Of a stretch of DNA of 64,000 bases, positions 24,130 through 36,479 are shown piece after piece. Position 1 is the first letter of the stretch. Each line of letters begins with the position of its first letter. This stretch comes from Aptenodytes patagonicus (lineage: Eukaryota > Chordata > Aves > Sphenisciformes > Spheniscidae), in contig NC_134974.1 in NCBI RefSeq assembly GCF_965638725.1, positions 806,001-870,000 on the forward strand, read 5' to 3'. The notes beneath the pieces are model-generated. The model was not told the DNA's origin. It saw only the letters and a program-made list of their open reading frames with translations, and did not search any database. Made by a program: the position numbers and the translations under genes.

Positions 24130-24720
24130 ATTAAATAGCGTGGCCAGCAGGAGCAGGGAAGTGATCGTGCCCCTGTACTCGGCCCTGGTGAGGCCGCACC
24201 TCGAACACTGTGTTCAGTTTTGGGCCCCTCACTCCAAGAAGGACGTTGAGGTGCTGGAGCGTGTCCAGAGAAGGGCAACGAGGCTGGTGAGGGGTCTGGA
24301 GAACAAGTCTGATGAGGAGCGGCTGAGGGAACTGGGGTTGTTCAGCCTGGAGAAGAGGAGGCTGAGGGGAGACCTCATCGCTCTCTACAACCACCTGAAA
24401 GGAGGTTGTAGCGAGGTGGGTGTCGGTCTCTTCTCCCAAGGAACAAACGATAGGGCGAGAGGAAACGGCCTCAAGTTGCGGCAGGGGAGGTTTAGATTGG
24501 ACGTGAGGAAAAATGTCTTCACTGAAAGAGTGGTGAAACATTGGACCAGGCTGCCCAGGGAAGCGGTGGAGTCCCCATCCCTGGAGGTATTTAAAAGACG
24601 AGTAGATGCGGCACTTAGGGACATGGTTTAGTGGACATGGGGGTGTTGGGTCGACGGTTGGACTCGATGATCTTAGAGGTCTTTTCCAACCTCAATGATT
24701 CTATGATTCTATGATCCCTG
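24130..24720 (+). mobile_element. CR1 LINE, 5'-truncated, with open C-terminal ORF2 frame
   Basis: From 24133 to 24631 an uninterrupted frame encodes the C-terminal end of CR1 ORF2, with peptides [49 protein letters not shown] and [18 protein letters not shown] 3' UTR and the ATTCTATGATTCTATGAT tail follow, ending near 24720. The open frame and clean tail suggest a fairly young copy. It is truncated and cannot move by itself. Confidence 0.93.
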
Positions 24721-27257
24721 CAGAAACACCCACCTGAGTCCGCTCCCAGAGCAACCGATGTTCTCCATCACTTAAACAAACGATCAAGCCTGAAGAACTC
24801 AAAAGGGGAAGAATAATCCAAGTTCAGTGTGGAAAGAGAGGGAAAAGCAATTTTCCCCTTGTCAAGATACTGCTTGTAAGAGCTAACCAGAACTAACCAC
24901 GGTTTGTAAAGGAAGATCTGGGCTGGCAACTGACCTATGGTTTCAGGTACTACACCTGCTTTAGCCCTGGTTTTTTCTGGCTCGTTCACCTTTGTGCGCA
25001 GTCACTGTCATTGTTTTTTCAGGCAGCCTCTGCCGGTCAGGTCTCTCCTAGTGCTACTCAGAAGGCAAAGCATCAAAACCAGCGACCACAGTTGGGAAGT
25101 GACAGAAACTGGCCGGCTCCCTTGGCAAGTGCACCCACTGAGACTAACGCACTTTTAAACTCGGGTGTCAAACTGCAGGTCTCTGAAGTTTATTAGTTGT
25201 CAAGGACTTCGCTGGTTAAGAGAGGAATATTAAGCTTGAGGGTGTCTCCCTACCTTCGTGCTGTCTGCCACTTCCGCGACACACACCGAGAATCACCCTG
25301 CTGGGAATCAGCAGAGCCTGGTTATTATTGTTTCTTTTAATATTGGTATTACTACCGCCTTTGTGTGAGAACAGGGCTACCGTACGCTCGGGATACTTCC
25401 TTGCAATCTTGTGATGCTGCTGTTCCACTTCGTAGAGCAGAATCCACTATTACAGAAAGAGCGGACTGGCGTCGTCTTTCAAACAACAAAAACATGACAG
25501 AGGAGCAGCTTGCAGAACACGCTGCTGGAACAGCTCTGTCAGCGGCTCGGGCATACATCACCTTATTTAATGCTGCAGAAAACAAAAGGTGGGATTAAAA
25601 GGCCTTTGATGACTCATCTGCAAACCCATCAAAGAGTACTGTATCTTATAACCAAGTTCTGCCCTTAAACATAAAAGTCTCTCTCCGACTTCAGCAGCAT
25701 CTGTCTGTACTTGTTCCACCTCCAGCAGAAACTGTGGCACATCCAGTCTCTGCACGGGCTGAAGTGCAGACGTCGGGATGAAGGCAAGAGCAACATTTAG
25801 CAAGTCCCAGGTGAAAAGACAGCCAAGAGCCTGGCGGCAGCCACAGTTCAGCAGGATCAACGCTACAACCAAGAATTCCTCGTTATGGCAGTGAGATGAA
25901 CAGAGGCGGCAATACATCTGTTATTCAGAGGTGTTATCTCTCGCCTCTCGGACATACAACTAACTGGGACAAGCACCTCGTGTGGGCTGGCATCATGAGA
26001 GGCAAATCTCAAATACTGAGACCAGCAGAGTGAAGTCAAACAATCCCTTCATTCCTCCTCCCCAACGAGCAGCCTCCCGCTTCATCCCTCGACTGCAAGT
26101 TTTCATCTGGTAAAAAAACACAGACCATAGCTTAAGATTTTGATCCAGCAAGAGTCTGCAAAGAATTGTCCTTGCCCTTCCCAAACAGGACAAGCAGGAT
26201 TTAAACTTACAAAGTATTAGTGAACCATTACTTCTTATTCAATATGAACATGCCAATCAGGTTTGAACTGGATCAAAAGCCAGTACAAGCTTTTTTCCTT
26301 CCCCACCTCACATCCAGTTGTAGCTCAAATCACGTTCAGTTCTCGCTTTGGCTCCTGGCAGCACAGCAATCTGACACTTCCAAACTCTGCATTTGTTTGT
26401 GCTTAAACTAACTAAAGGTGGGAAGTGGCAGCAGCCACCTGAACATGCAGTATTGACACTCACATTGAACAAGGCCACAGAACAACCACTAAGTCCCCCA
26501 GAAATCAGAATAAGCTTCCCTAAAATAAAAAAATTAAATAACAACGGATTAAAAACATAGGTTAGGTGTCAAAATTGCCATCAGCTAATCACAAACAGCC
26601 AACTCGACTCCTAACTTGCCTATTAGCCAGCTTGCTGTTTGAAGGATGAGAGATAGGAAACGTTTTCCAAGAACATACAAAAAAGGTATGGACAGATCTA
26701 TTCAAAACGCAGTAAATAAGGTCTTAAGTTCCAGGTTACTCTCATCTCACATCTTCTAGAAATAACTGTGGGCGATTGGAGAAATTGACTTGTCTATTCT
26801 ATTCTTCCAGCTTCCCACAGTACAACTGCGATCAGCACCCAACCCACCAGAGGGCTCTGCTGCAGTCCGTTAGACTCTCTTCCTCGGAAGTTTGGCAAAG
26901 ATTAAAATAATTTAAAGAATAAACTGGCTTTTTGCTTCAGCCAGTAAGTCTTTAATTTAAAAAAAGGGAATTAAGAACTTGCCCGGATGCGTTCGCACAC
27001 CTGGCTGCTCTTGAGTGAACTGTCACAGGCAAACAGCATTGCCAAAGGTCACATTTTGATGGTTTTAAGCAGAAACAGCAGCAGAGCATTGTATCACAAA
27101 TCTAAAGAGGTGAATTGCAGTTGCTCCTGCTTCTGCCTTGTACCGTGAAACCAGCGAGAGACAAAGGAGACAGCAGCTGCCTCTCCTCCCGAGCTTTCAA
27201 CTGTGATGGTCCAAATTCAGAGGGTTCAAAACAAGGTTCCTCTTCTACCAGCTGCCT
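24721..27257 (-). other. SLC25A44: SLC25A44 3' UTR and 3' flank
   Basis: AT-richer than its surroundings, with no recognised coding sequence. Minus-strand poly(A) candidates are ATTAAA at 26950-26955 and AATAAA at 25189-25194. The UTR may therefore be 0.3 or 2.1 kb long; I cannot decide between them. The remainder, up to the CR1 at 24720, is intergenic. Confidence 0.45.
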
Positions 27258-30200
27258 CTACCAGTGTCTCGAATCCACCAGCTCTGGGCGGAGGCTCAGC
27301 TTCTTCAGAGTTTCATACCCCACCACAATGACGATGGTGGAAGGAGTGGCCGAGATGATGCGGGCAGAGAGGCCTTTAGTCAGGCCCCAGGGACCTTCCT
27401 CTGCCATGAGCTGTCTGAAGGTGAGGATGATGGAGCTCTTGCCTTCCACCTGCAAAGCCAGAACAAATATTCACAGAGCTGCCAGACTTCATGCTGAGCT
27501 GCTCTGGGGTTCTGCTCCAACTGAGGACTCTAGAGACTACAGATCAGCCAGTCCAGCCAACCTTGATCTAGAATCCAGAATTCCCTGTGGGGGGAGGGGG
27601 GGAGAAACAAGAAGTCCTAAAGAGGCAGCAGTAAGTGGGATTCTTAGATCTGTTTCCTCCTTCCTCCCATCTGCCCCCATGTAGAAGGGGCTGGATCAAC
27701 ACGACAGCTTGAGTCTCACTAAAACTGACACTGCTAGAAGCACCTCTCCTTTTCTGAAGGATGCCACATCTGCTAGGGAACCTCATTTGAGCAGTCCAGG
27801 TAGGCGAAGCCAGCCTTGCTACCTGAGCTGTCTCCTATTAACGCCGAGTGCAAATTAAGCAGCATATCTAGGACAAAACAACCTACAAACAGAGAGAGAA
27901 GGGGAGCCGTTTACCTGAAGCCACAGAGATCAAAGAGCTGAGACCGAACCCCACCCCTGCGTCATGCTGTTGTTGCAGACAGACATGCCAAGCAGGCTGA
28001 GCTCTTACCTGAACCCGAGCCCTGATGACATCCATGGGGTTGGTGAGCGTGGAAGCTGTTGCAGCTGCAAGTGGCCCCGATATAGCTTGCAGGAGGAGAT
28101 GGGGACAGTCTTTAGGAGTCAAGCTAGAAAGCTGTTCTGGGAATGGGAGAGAGAGAGAAAAGTTTCAAACAAGTGGCTGCTTATCAGTTCCTTACCTCCA
28201 CCTGCTAATTTAGACTGATTTGCAGTGGGCAGAACCCCTGATTTACAGCCTGTCACCTCCTCCCACAGCATGTCTAAGTGGTGCTTTCTACATCAACCAG
28301 AAAGTTAGCAAAGCACAGGGAACAAGCCCGTAAACACCCTGGCGGCTCAGTGCTCCATCATACATTCTCTGATCAGCTCCAACAGAGGCTCTCAGACCTG
28401 CTGGGCAAACAGGGCAGAATAAGCTTGTATGTCCCCAAAACAGAGCACGGAAACCTTCGCCCCCCTTTAAAAGGCAGGGGGGGAAACCTTTAGACAAGGC
28501 TATCAGAAGTTGTCCGCAGAGATTTGCACAGATCCAGAAAGCTGTCACTACCACCAAACACACTGTCCAAGAGATATCTACATGGTATCCCGCTGTGGGA
28601 TCTCTAAGGAGAAAAGCGCTGTGTACTGCTCATCCCAGGGACTTCCTCATTCTGCTCCTACTACCTGGCAAACGGGATTTGAATCTCCCACGCTTTTATT
28701 GGTTAAAGTTGTACGGAAGACAGTCCAAAAGTCCCAGTTTCTTTGGATGATGTAGTGGTTGTGTCTATCTGGCAAGAGGGAAGGAAGCTGCTCTGTTCGT
28801 GACCCAGAACACCGATCTGAATCACTGCCAGCAGCGTACTTTGAGCCCCGAGGAAGGTTCAGTGACTCCTCCTGCTGCCAGCCAAGACCAGCACACTATC
28901 CAGGGACAGAGGACTAGAAAAGGCAGCCAAAGTAGAGATGTATTGACACCTGGGGCTTACGTTTGGTGTCATCTTGATTTCCACTGCAGAAGACTAGGAA
29001 AGAGAGCAAACGTCTGAAAGAGGCAAGCTCCGTTCTCTCCATATCAACTTGCTTGTTCTTAGATGTCCACTTTTGAACCTTTTTGGCACGCAAGCTTTAC
29101 AATTAATACAGTGGACTTTGGTATTAAAAATTGTTGACACGGAGAGTGAAGGGACAGCTCCTGCAAAGTTCAGGATGGACCAACATCCCAAGCTGCTCTC
29201 GCCATTTAAATGCAGCACTGATGCGTAACCAGTGCTCCCCATTGTTACCAGAATGTGCCCAATCTGAAAAGCAAACTAGACACTCGAGACACCTGTATTT
29301 TTAAAAGCAGGTGATTTCCAAGATATACTTTAAGCCTAGTACAGTGAAGTCTAAGCCTCTCGATATCACCACTTTTAGGCAGATTGCTATTAGGTAAATA
29401 TTAGTCTAAAAGTCACATGCAAAGCTGCATGACAGAAATCTAAAGGATTATTGGGGGGGGGGGGGGGGGGGATAAATCTTAGCTGGCCAATATCTTTAGT
29501 ATTTGGGAAACACCCTGAGGATTACCAGAGCTGAGCTAGGGAGAGAGAACATACTGTTAAGTGTAGTTTTATATCACAAGGCTTGGTGCCAGTTTTAAAG
29601 CTACGGAAACTGAAGCACAATGTTAAGACACAAAACCATGGAAGATTTGACCTTTGTCTCTGCCTGTTGTTTGGTTTTGCTATGAGATTTGTGGCTCTAG
29701 AAGTCTTTTTGCCATATATGAGACTCCTGAGTCCATGTGAACTGAAAGATGAATTATACTTACACGGTGGCTTCAAAACTCTGCCCAATGCCAGACAACA
29801 GCTTTCCTCACTTCCATGCAGAAAGTAAGCATTATTTGGGATTAGCGGAAGAGAAAGTTAAAGTATCAAGTCCCTCTTGCCTAGAGCCACCTAGTTTTAA
29901 GTCCTCTAGCACTCAGACCCCTATTCTTTAACTCTGAATTTAAAACCATGCTGTTCTGTTAAACTTCCACCCAACATCTGCAGAATTCCTTTAAATTGGA
30001 TACAGCTATTTGTTTCAAGACAGGTTCTGCTCCCACCCCAAATCAGAGAGAGAAAGCAAATCACGCTGGGTCCACAGTTTCGGAGTCTATCTGAGGGGCT
30101 TCTAGGTCTCCTGGAGTAAGATACATTCAAAGTGTCCTTCCACTTACCGGCATAGAAGTGGTAGAAGGGCCACCAGACTGCACTGTTGGGAATATAGGTG

Positions 30201-30769
30201 AGCAGCGAGGCCACATAGCCCCTGTAGAAGCCTCTAAAGCCATCGGCCTTGAAAATCTGTACAATGATGTCCTTGGTTTGGCCAAAGACCAACATCCGCT
30301 TGCCATCTTGGTTCTGCACCTTAAACCTGCCCATGCTTTCCCCCTTCCTCTGCATCATGAGATGCTGGGAGATCACATCAATGGGCACCGTGATGCTCTG
30401 GGCCACCAGGGAGGCTGAGCCGCCTGCCACCAGAGACTTCACGGCATTGTTGTTGTTGTACCGTGATACATACTTTCGAGTGAGCTCATATGTTGTCACA
30501 TAGCACTGTCCAGAGATCAGGGTGAAAGTGTTGACCAAAAAGCCACGGTAGAGCCCAGCTGTCCCTTCTGTCCGCAGGATTTTCACAAAGGCATCAAAAG
30601 TCCCGTTGTATAGGCTCTTGCCCTTCTGAACCTGCAACCGTGTCCGGATGAGTGTGAAAGGGTAAACGCTCACCCGGATCATCATAGTCATGCAAATCCC
30701 AAACACATAGAATTTCCTTTTGTCCAGGTGCTCCCACTCAATGATGGGGATGTTGCGTTTGTCCTCCAT
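27258..30769 (-). CDS. SLC25A44: SLC25A44, mitochondrial branched-chain amino acid carrier
   Basis: This is a member of the mitochondrial carrier family. Mammalian SLC25A44 imports branched-chain amino acids across the inner membrane, notably in brown fat. Three coding exons are seen: 30148-30769, 28009-28136 and 27258-27449. They join in phase to 313 residues (human 314). The start MEDKRNIPIIEWEHLDKRKF and the end LSLRPELVDSRHW match the family. Carrier signature motifs (PxD/Exx[KR] type) appear as PFTLIRTRLQ near residue 38, VPIDVISQHLM near 139 and NPMDVIRARVQ near 238. They close the three repeats with their six membrane segments. The gene has a long first intron and probably a non-coding first exon in the CpG island at 35552. 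Compared with chicken and human nothing looks missing. Confidence 0.97.
28137..30147 (-). other. SLC25A44: SLC25A44 intron between coding exons
   Basis: About 2 kb of non-coding DNA. A poly-G run of about 20 lies at 29452-29471. No mobile element or other gene was recognised. Confidence 0.7.
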
Positions 30770-33057
30770 GACTCCTTGGAGTGGCGTAGGAGAGACGGTA
30801 TGCCCCAGATCTACCTCAAAAGTACAGAGCAGATCCAGGCTCAGCCCAGTCTTGACTGACTAGATTGGAAGTGCTGGCATCTGAAACGAGAGACACTTTC
30901 AGTAGATGATGAAGCACCTAAGTTAGCTAAAACACCTACGTCACCTAACTTTGCTGATTTTCCTGAAGTACACAGAAAGCCCCTGCATAAACCATTCTGC
31001 TGGCAGAGCGGTGGGACTGTAACCTCAGGAAGCAGGGCCGTATCACGTGGTGGATGGCAGCACCTTCTGACGTCACCGTAGCTATTTGTTAAACTCTAAC
31101 AGCAGCCTGCACACATGGCAGTTCTCACCACGGTCCAGACTACTCTGCTGCAAAGCAAAGCTTGCCAGACTTTGCAAAGCAGTTTGAGATCCACAGAGGA
31201 AGAGCACTGCTTCAACAGCAAGCACTACCTTTTAACGAGCATGCAGGAATACGGATTGTCAACCAAAGCAGCAGCTTCTCCCCAGTCATTCCGTGTTTGT
31301 GATGCTCCTAGATGTCAGGATGTCACTTTTCAGTTCCAGGCTCTGTACAAAGAAGGAAGTGACAAGTGTCCACTTGTGTTCCCAGATTCCCTGCACAAAT
31401 CAGACATGTTTTTCTGGGCATTTCCATTTTCACCTTCCTAAAGCTGGAGGGTGATGCAAGCCAGGGAAGAGAAAGTCGTGAAAAGAGGAGCAACAATGGG
31501 AGAACAAGGCAAATGCAAACAGCCATGTAGAGTCTCCACATTGATGACCACGACCCTGAAAAGAAAGGGTTAAAAATCACGGCCCAGGGATCTCTCAGTT
31601 GAGCAGTGCCTAAATGTGCTTTTCCAGCTAAGGTGGGCAAAGTTCATCCTCACTTCCAATACTGCATCATCGCTTCTGGTATGATAACACTCACAAACCT
31701 GCCAACCTTCCAGTTTTGGCAGCATTCAGAGTACCAGGAACTGCAGGACGAGGAGGGGAGGTCCTGGTTCAGACTCCTCCGGCAGACCCTTCCTGAGCCT
31801 GGCTCCTGCCCCTGATGCACTATCGCCATGTCTCAGCCCGCAGGCAGTCACCAACAACTGCTTCCCCAGACGAGACTCTCGGTAGTTCCACCCGTCTCCC
31901 TTTTGGCTGTAATTTGCTCTAACTTGGTGTAGGTTTAACCAAGCTTGGAATAAGCTAACCTCCTCGCAGGGCCAGGCATGTACAAGCAAAAAGAGAGGAG
32001 CACCTCAAAGAATCAACCCAACATGAAACTGATTATTTCACTGACCACAAGGACTTTCCTCCCACATCAGAAAAAGCCTACAGGTCTTCAGGAATAGCAG
32101 ACTGCTAAATTATTAGAAAGGGCTTGACTGCAGCCGCATCACAGCTTATATTCCAGGCTCTGGCAAATGGAAATTTGAAGTCTGTGCACAGGCACAAGCT
32201 GAACTGTTGGAGAGCACAGCAATACCAAGTGGCTCCACTTGCAAACGCAGAAACTGGAACAAGCGTGCCAAAATCAGAGATCTGAAAACAGATTCACTTT
32301 GAATCTAGACCGAGTGAGAACTCAAATTTAGCATGAGATGCAGTCAACACCATACGCCAATTTAGGGGCCATTTTACATTATCAGTGTAATGCAGAAAGG
32401 CCAGAGCATAAATGTCTCCGAATTGCAGGCTTCACGAAGAGAGCTCGAACAGTCAAGAGCCATTTGGTTAGAAATGCAACAACAAAACAACTGGTAATTA
32501 TTTACCTCTGGCACGGAGAAGAAATTACGGGGGGGGGATGTTGGGGAGGTGCTATTAACAGACCATTTCATTGCCTATCTGCCAACAAAATATTTGCTCG
32601 ACATCTCAGCAAACAGCGTTACAGGCTGCCACGGCTCCTGCTGATGGACAGTGAAAAAAATACCCGAGGGCACCTGGGTCCAACAGGGAGGGCGAGGGAA
32701 ACCCTATTTTACCTAGTACAAAGAAAACTACACTTCATTGTTACAGTCAATTGACTTGACAGATAACACAGAACAAATACCATGGCTTGTCTAAACAAAA
32801 CTTGTATTGTTTTAATTGTAATTACAGTATTACTGGCTTGCTAATACATGCACAATTAGACAGCATAAAGCTTCCTACACAGGAATTATCTGCACACAGC
32901 ACCTATGAAAACGTTATTTTGTTCTTGTTAGGAGTCCCACTAGCTTAATATTTTATAATAAAATAAAATAAAGCCTAGCCAATGCAACTTCCTGGTGAAG
33001 CCTGAGGGTTTAGTCCGCACTCCAAATTCCTCTGCCACCCAAAAACTGAACCATATG

Positions 33058-33138
33058 TAACAGAGCTCCCCACGTGAAAGGTAAGGTGTACTTGCTAAGA
33101 AAAATCCTCATTGCTGCAATAAGGAAAACAAATAAATA
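33058..33138. repeat. 81-bp direct repeat, left copy, flanking CR1
   Basis: Identical to 33364-33444 except for one T/C difference. It begins TAACAGAGCTCCCCACGTG and ends AACAAATAAATA, directly against the CR1 tail. Confidence 0.95.
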
Positions 33139-33363
33139 GAATCATAGAATCATAGAATCATTGAGGTTGGAAAAGACCTCTAAGATCATCGAGTCCAACC
33201 GTCGACCCAACACCCCCATGCCCACTAAACCATGTCCCTCAGCGCCTCATCTACTCGTCTTTTAAATACCTCCAGGGATGGGGACTCCACCACTTCCCTG
33301 GGCAGCCTGTTCCAATGTTTCACCACTCTTTCAGTAAAGACATTTTTCCTTACATCCAAATAA
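33139..33363 (-). mobile_element. CR1 LINE, 5'-truncated, about 225 bp, between long direct repeats
   Basis: Read on the minus strand this is a CR1 3' end with three clean copies of the ATTCTATG tail unit at its left edge. Its truncated 5' end, at the right edge, stops in the region encoding DVRKN. It closely matches the copy at 24130-24720, so it is young. It lies in SLC25A44 intron 1. Confidence 0.93.
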
Positions 33364-33444
33364 TAACAGAGCTCCCCACGTGAAAGGTAAGGTGTACCTG
33401 CTAAGAAAAATCCTCATTGCTGCAATAAGGAAAACAAATAAATA
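33364..33444. repeat. 81-bp direct repeat, right copy, flanking CR1
   Basis: Second copy of the repeat at 33058-33138, with one base changed. The pair looks like an unusually long target-site duplication. Confidence 0.95.
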
Positions 33445-35551
33445 ATAATAGAAAAAGTATCCTTGATTTTTATTTAGTTTTATGGGCTATAGTGCTTTGG
33501 TTTTAGAATTTTAGCCATAACCTCCTTGAGGAAATAACTGTACTTTCTTTGGACTCTTACTAGTAACTACTTTCATTCAGGATCTAAATTAGAAAGACAA
33601 TGTCACTTTAATCCCAGGGCCCACAAGCAATCAAAGCCGTAAGTTCCTCCTGTGGGGACGTGAAGAGGGAAGGCATCCTGGCATCACCAGAGATGCTTCA
33701 ATTTGACCACCACGGCCACAATTCTTGCTCTGCCAGGAGGAGAGTTTTGCTCAGAGCATTTATTCTTCCAGAAATTAAATCTAGGGCCTTGCTCAGAGCA
33801 GTGATCCTGTCGCATCCAGTTTCAGTAACTCTTTGACGATCTTTCAAGTAATTTTGGGGAGATCGATATAAAAGTAATTGCTAAATCTCAAAAGAACTGA
33901 CCTGCCCTCCAAAACGAAATACAAGTACACCAGCTTCCCTCCCAGGTCACGGAGCCATTCTGTACTTCACCCCTTGAACAGCTGCCGTGCCAAAACTACA
34001 CTTCAATAGAGCTATACAGACGGTGACTTCTCGCCATGAATAGAAAAGCATTTCTTGAATTTCTGCCTAGAAATTAAAGCGAAGGATTACCAAGCAGATT
34101 GTACCTGCTTCTGCTCTCTTGCTAGTTTGCAGTATGACCTACAGGATACAGCTTCAGTCTCCTAAACACAGACTGCAACTTAGTATGAACCCCCCCCCCC
34201 AATTTACCTCCTTTTTAATGCAGCCCCATCAATCCGTTCTCCAAACTGTTTTCACTGCAGCTGTTATCTAAATATGATTCTTTGGCAAATAAAGACAGGG
34301 CCTTTGTGTACCCCTGGCCAAGGGTGTCTCCTGCTCAGCATACTAATGCCTTAGCACGACGGCCTGGGAACCATCCAGAAGCAGGCGGTGAGGCCGCCTT
34401 TCCAAGCCCCAACCGCTATATGCGGTTGCCTGTGGAGATCCTCTCAAGTAGGAAAACACGAGATCAAACAAATCCACTGCAAGTCTCTCAAATTTGAAGC
34501 CTTTTATCTGCGCCACGTTACGCCGAACCTGGTCTAAGTAGGCAGCTCCGTTTTTAAAGTCTTTACTGTTGTGTTACTGTAAGTCATCTTTCAAACATAG
34601 AAAGATTCAGTAAAACTTAAGATAATCTTCAACAGTTGCACTCCTTAAATTTACCCCAGGATGGAAGTGGATATAAAAACAGCCTCACTGAAGATCTGCA
34701 GTTCCTCCGCGAGCAGCTGCCTCTCTGTAAACGATGAGGCAGAGACACTCCGAGGCCAGCACTTCCCAACACACCCACAGCCTTGTGCTGCCTTCCCCCC
34801 ACCTCCTGCACGCAGGGGGCCTTGCGCAGGAGGCGGGCAGCTGGTGCAGCCAGCCACCCTCCTACCTTAGAGGTAAAGCCATCAGCGCTTCTGTTTGGCC
34901 AGACAAAAAAAAAAAACCAAAACCCCCCAACGTGCTCTAAAGGCAGCGAACGCGTGCAAAGTTTGGCACGGGACCCGCTCAAGGTCACCGAGCAGATTAG
35001 CGGCTGTGCGGACAAGAAGCCTTTCCCAGCGCCCCGGTTTCGTGTCGCAGGCGTCTCCCCCACGCAGCCGTGCTTCCTGCGGCCCCGGAGGCGCAGGGGA
35101 CCTCCACCCCCTTCCCCGCGCGCCCCTGGGCTCCTCAGTGGCGCAGCACCCACCTCCTCAGCCGAGCGGGTCTCGCACCAAACCGCCCCCCTCCGACCGC
35201 GCTCCGGCCCCGCGCTTCCCCCTCACCCCGCTTTCCCTGCACGTCCCGAAGCACGCCCCCGCCAGCCGCCCCCCCCTTCCGCAGCCTGCCCCGGGCGCTC
35301 CCCAACACCAGCCTGCCGCAGACCCCCACCACAGCCAGCCCCCCCTGCCCCGCCCCGGGACCCCCAACCGCACCTTCCCAGCAGCTGCCCCCCCCTCCGC
35401 CATCCAGCCGCCCCCAGCACCGGCCCCGAGCCGGGCCACCGCTCGCCCAGGCCAGGCCTCCTCTTCCCGCCCCACAACCAAGCCCCCCATTCCCGCCCCA
35501 CAGCCCCCTGCCCCGCGGCCCAGGCCCGGCCTCCTCCACCGCCCCTTTACC

Positions 35552-35655
35552 TCAGGCCGGCGGGCGGGAAGCCCCCGCCCCGCCCCGCCCCGCCGCCGGC
35601 CGGTCCCGCCACCCCCATGGCCGCTCCCCCTTCGGCGGCCGCCGGCCGGAAGTGA

Positions 35656-35687
<32 letters not shown>

Positions 35688-35900
35688 AGCGCCTCGGGGC
35701 CTCGTGCGCCGCCCGAGCAATCAGCGCCCGAGCACCGGCGCCATCTTGGGGAAGGGCTGACGCCGCTCCGGAAGAGACCTCGCGCACTTCCGGCCGCAGT
35801 AAAGAGGACGGCCGCTCGCTGTGCCGCGGGACGACGCGCAGGGAACGGAGAGCGCATGCGCAGAGCGGGAGGCCTCGCCCGCGCCCTCACCTTAAAGGGA
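35552..35900 (-). promoter_or_regulatory. SLC25A44: SLC25A44 CpG-island promoter and probable non-coding exon 1
   Basis: On the minus strand a good splice donor (CTGAG then GTAAAG) ends a likely non-coding exon at 35552. Around and upstream are ETS sites (CCGGAAGT at 35646-35653; the reverse at 35786-35793 on the plus strand), a YY1-type GCCATCTTGG at 35740-35749 and an NRF1 palindrome GCGCATGCGC at 35852-35861. There is no TATA box. Dense CpG extends from about 35000 to 35900. The transcription start is likely between 35650 and 35800. Confidence 0.65.
35657..35686 (+). repeat. (CGG)10 trinucleotide run in SLC25A44 promoter/5' UTR
   Basis: Ten uninterrupted CGG units; on the sense strand of SLC25A44 they read CCG. 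They lie inside the proposed first exon or just upstream of it. Confidence 0.9.
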
Positions 35901-36139
35901 CAGCGCCGAATTGCACCTCTTAAAGGGCCAGCGGCCTTTAACGACTGGGTGCGATTCTTGTGTTTCCCGGGAAGAATTCACGTGCTGGCTGCTGGAAGGG
36001 CAGAGGGCACGGCGAGGTGGGGAAGACAGCAGGGATGCACCGAAAGGAAGGGAGTGATGGGCAGGGGTAAGAGGGCCGTTTCCCCCCTCTTGTGGGGTGG
36101 GGGTGGGTGTGCCCCCCCCCCCCCCCCGGCTCCTCACCC

Positions 36140-36400
36140 CTCGTTGCACATGCACACGTCGCATACCCCCACGTTGCACATGCACACAGATTCCGCACAC
36201 GTCGCACGCGCATGCATACGTTGCACCCTTGCGCACCCCCAAGTTGCGCATGAATGCACAATCCCCGCACGCACGCTGCGCGTGCATGCACATGTTGCGC
36301 CTGCGCATACCTTGCACACCCTCCCCTTGCACACGCACACCCCCCGGCACATCTTGCACACCCCCCATGTTGCACAGATGCGCACGCGCACCACACACGC
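36140..36400. repeat. Degenerate TTGCACATGCACAC minisatellite
   Basis: Irregular repeats of TTGCACATGCACAC, CGTTGCACC and related words, with alternating purine-pyrimidine steps and CpG. It lies between the SLC25A44 promoter and the SEMA4A 3' end. The long open frame across it is a repeat artefact. Confidence 0.8.
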
Positions 36401-36479
36401 CTGAAAGCCTGAGGCCGAGGGGCCTGGCGCCGCCCTCCTGGGGCTGCTCCTTGGACCCAGCGGCACAACGCAGTAGCTT

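Larger units (their letters stand above)
30770..35551 (-). other. SLC25A44: SLC25A44 5' UTR part and first intron
   Basis: Lies between the start-codon exon and the proposed first exon. It holds one young CR1 flanked by an 81-base direct repeat (33058-33444), a poly-C run near 34190 and the outer part of the CpG island from about 34950. No other gene was recognised. Confidence 0.6.

Noticed and set aside
24140-24631. 163-residue open frame next to PMF1
   Set aside because: It is the C-terminal remnant of CR1 ORF2; lacking the rest of the element it is not a separate gene.
25365-25598. 77-residue plus-strand frame between PMF1 and SLC25A44
   Set aside because: Antisense to the possible SLC25A44 3' UTR, no family recognised, no promoter or splice context.
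35070-36404. 444-residue open frame on the plus strand, Pro/Arg-rich
   Set aside because: It runs antisense through the SLC25A44 CpG island and a GCAC minisatellite; composition alone explains the lack of stops and no domain is recognisable.
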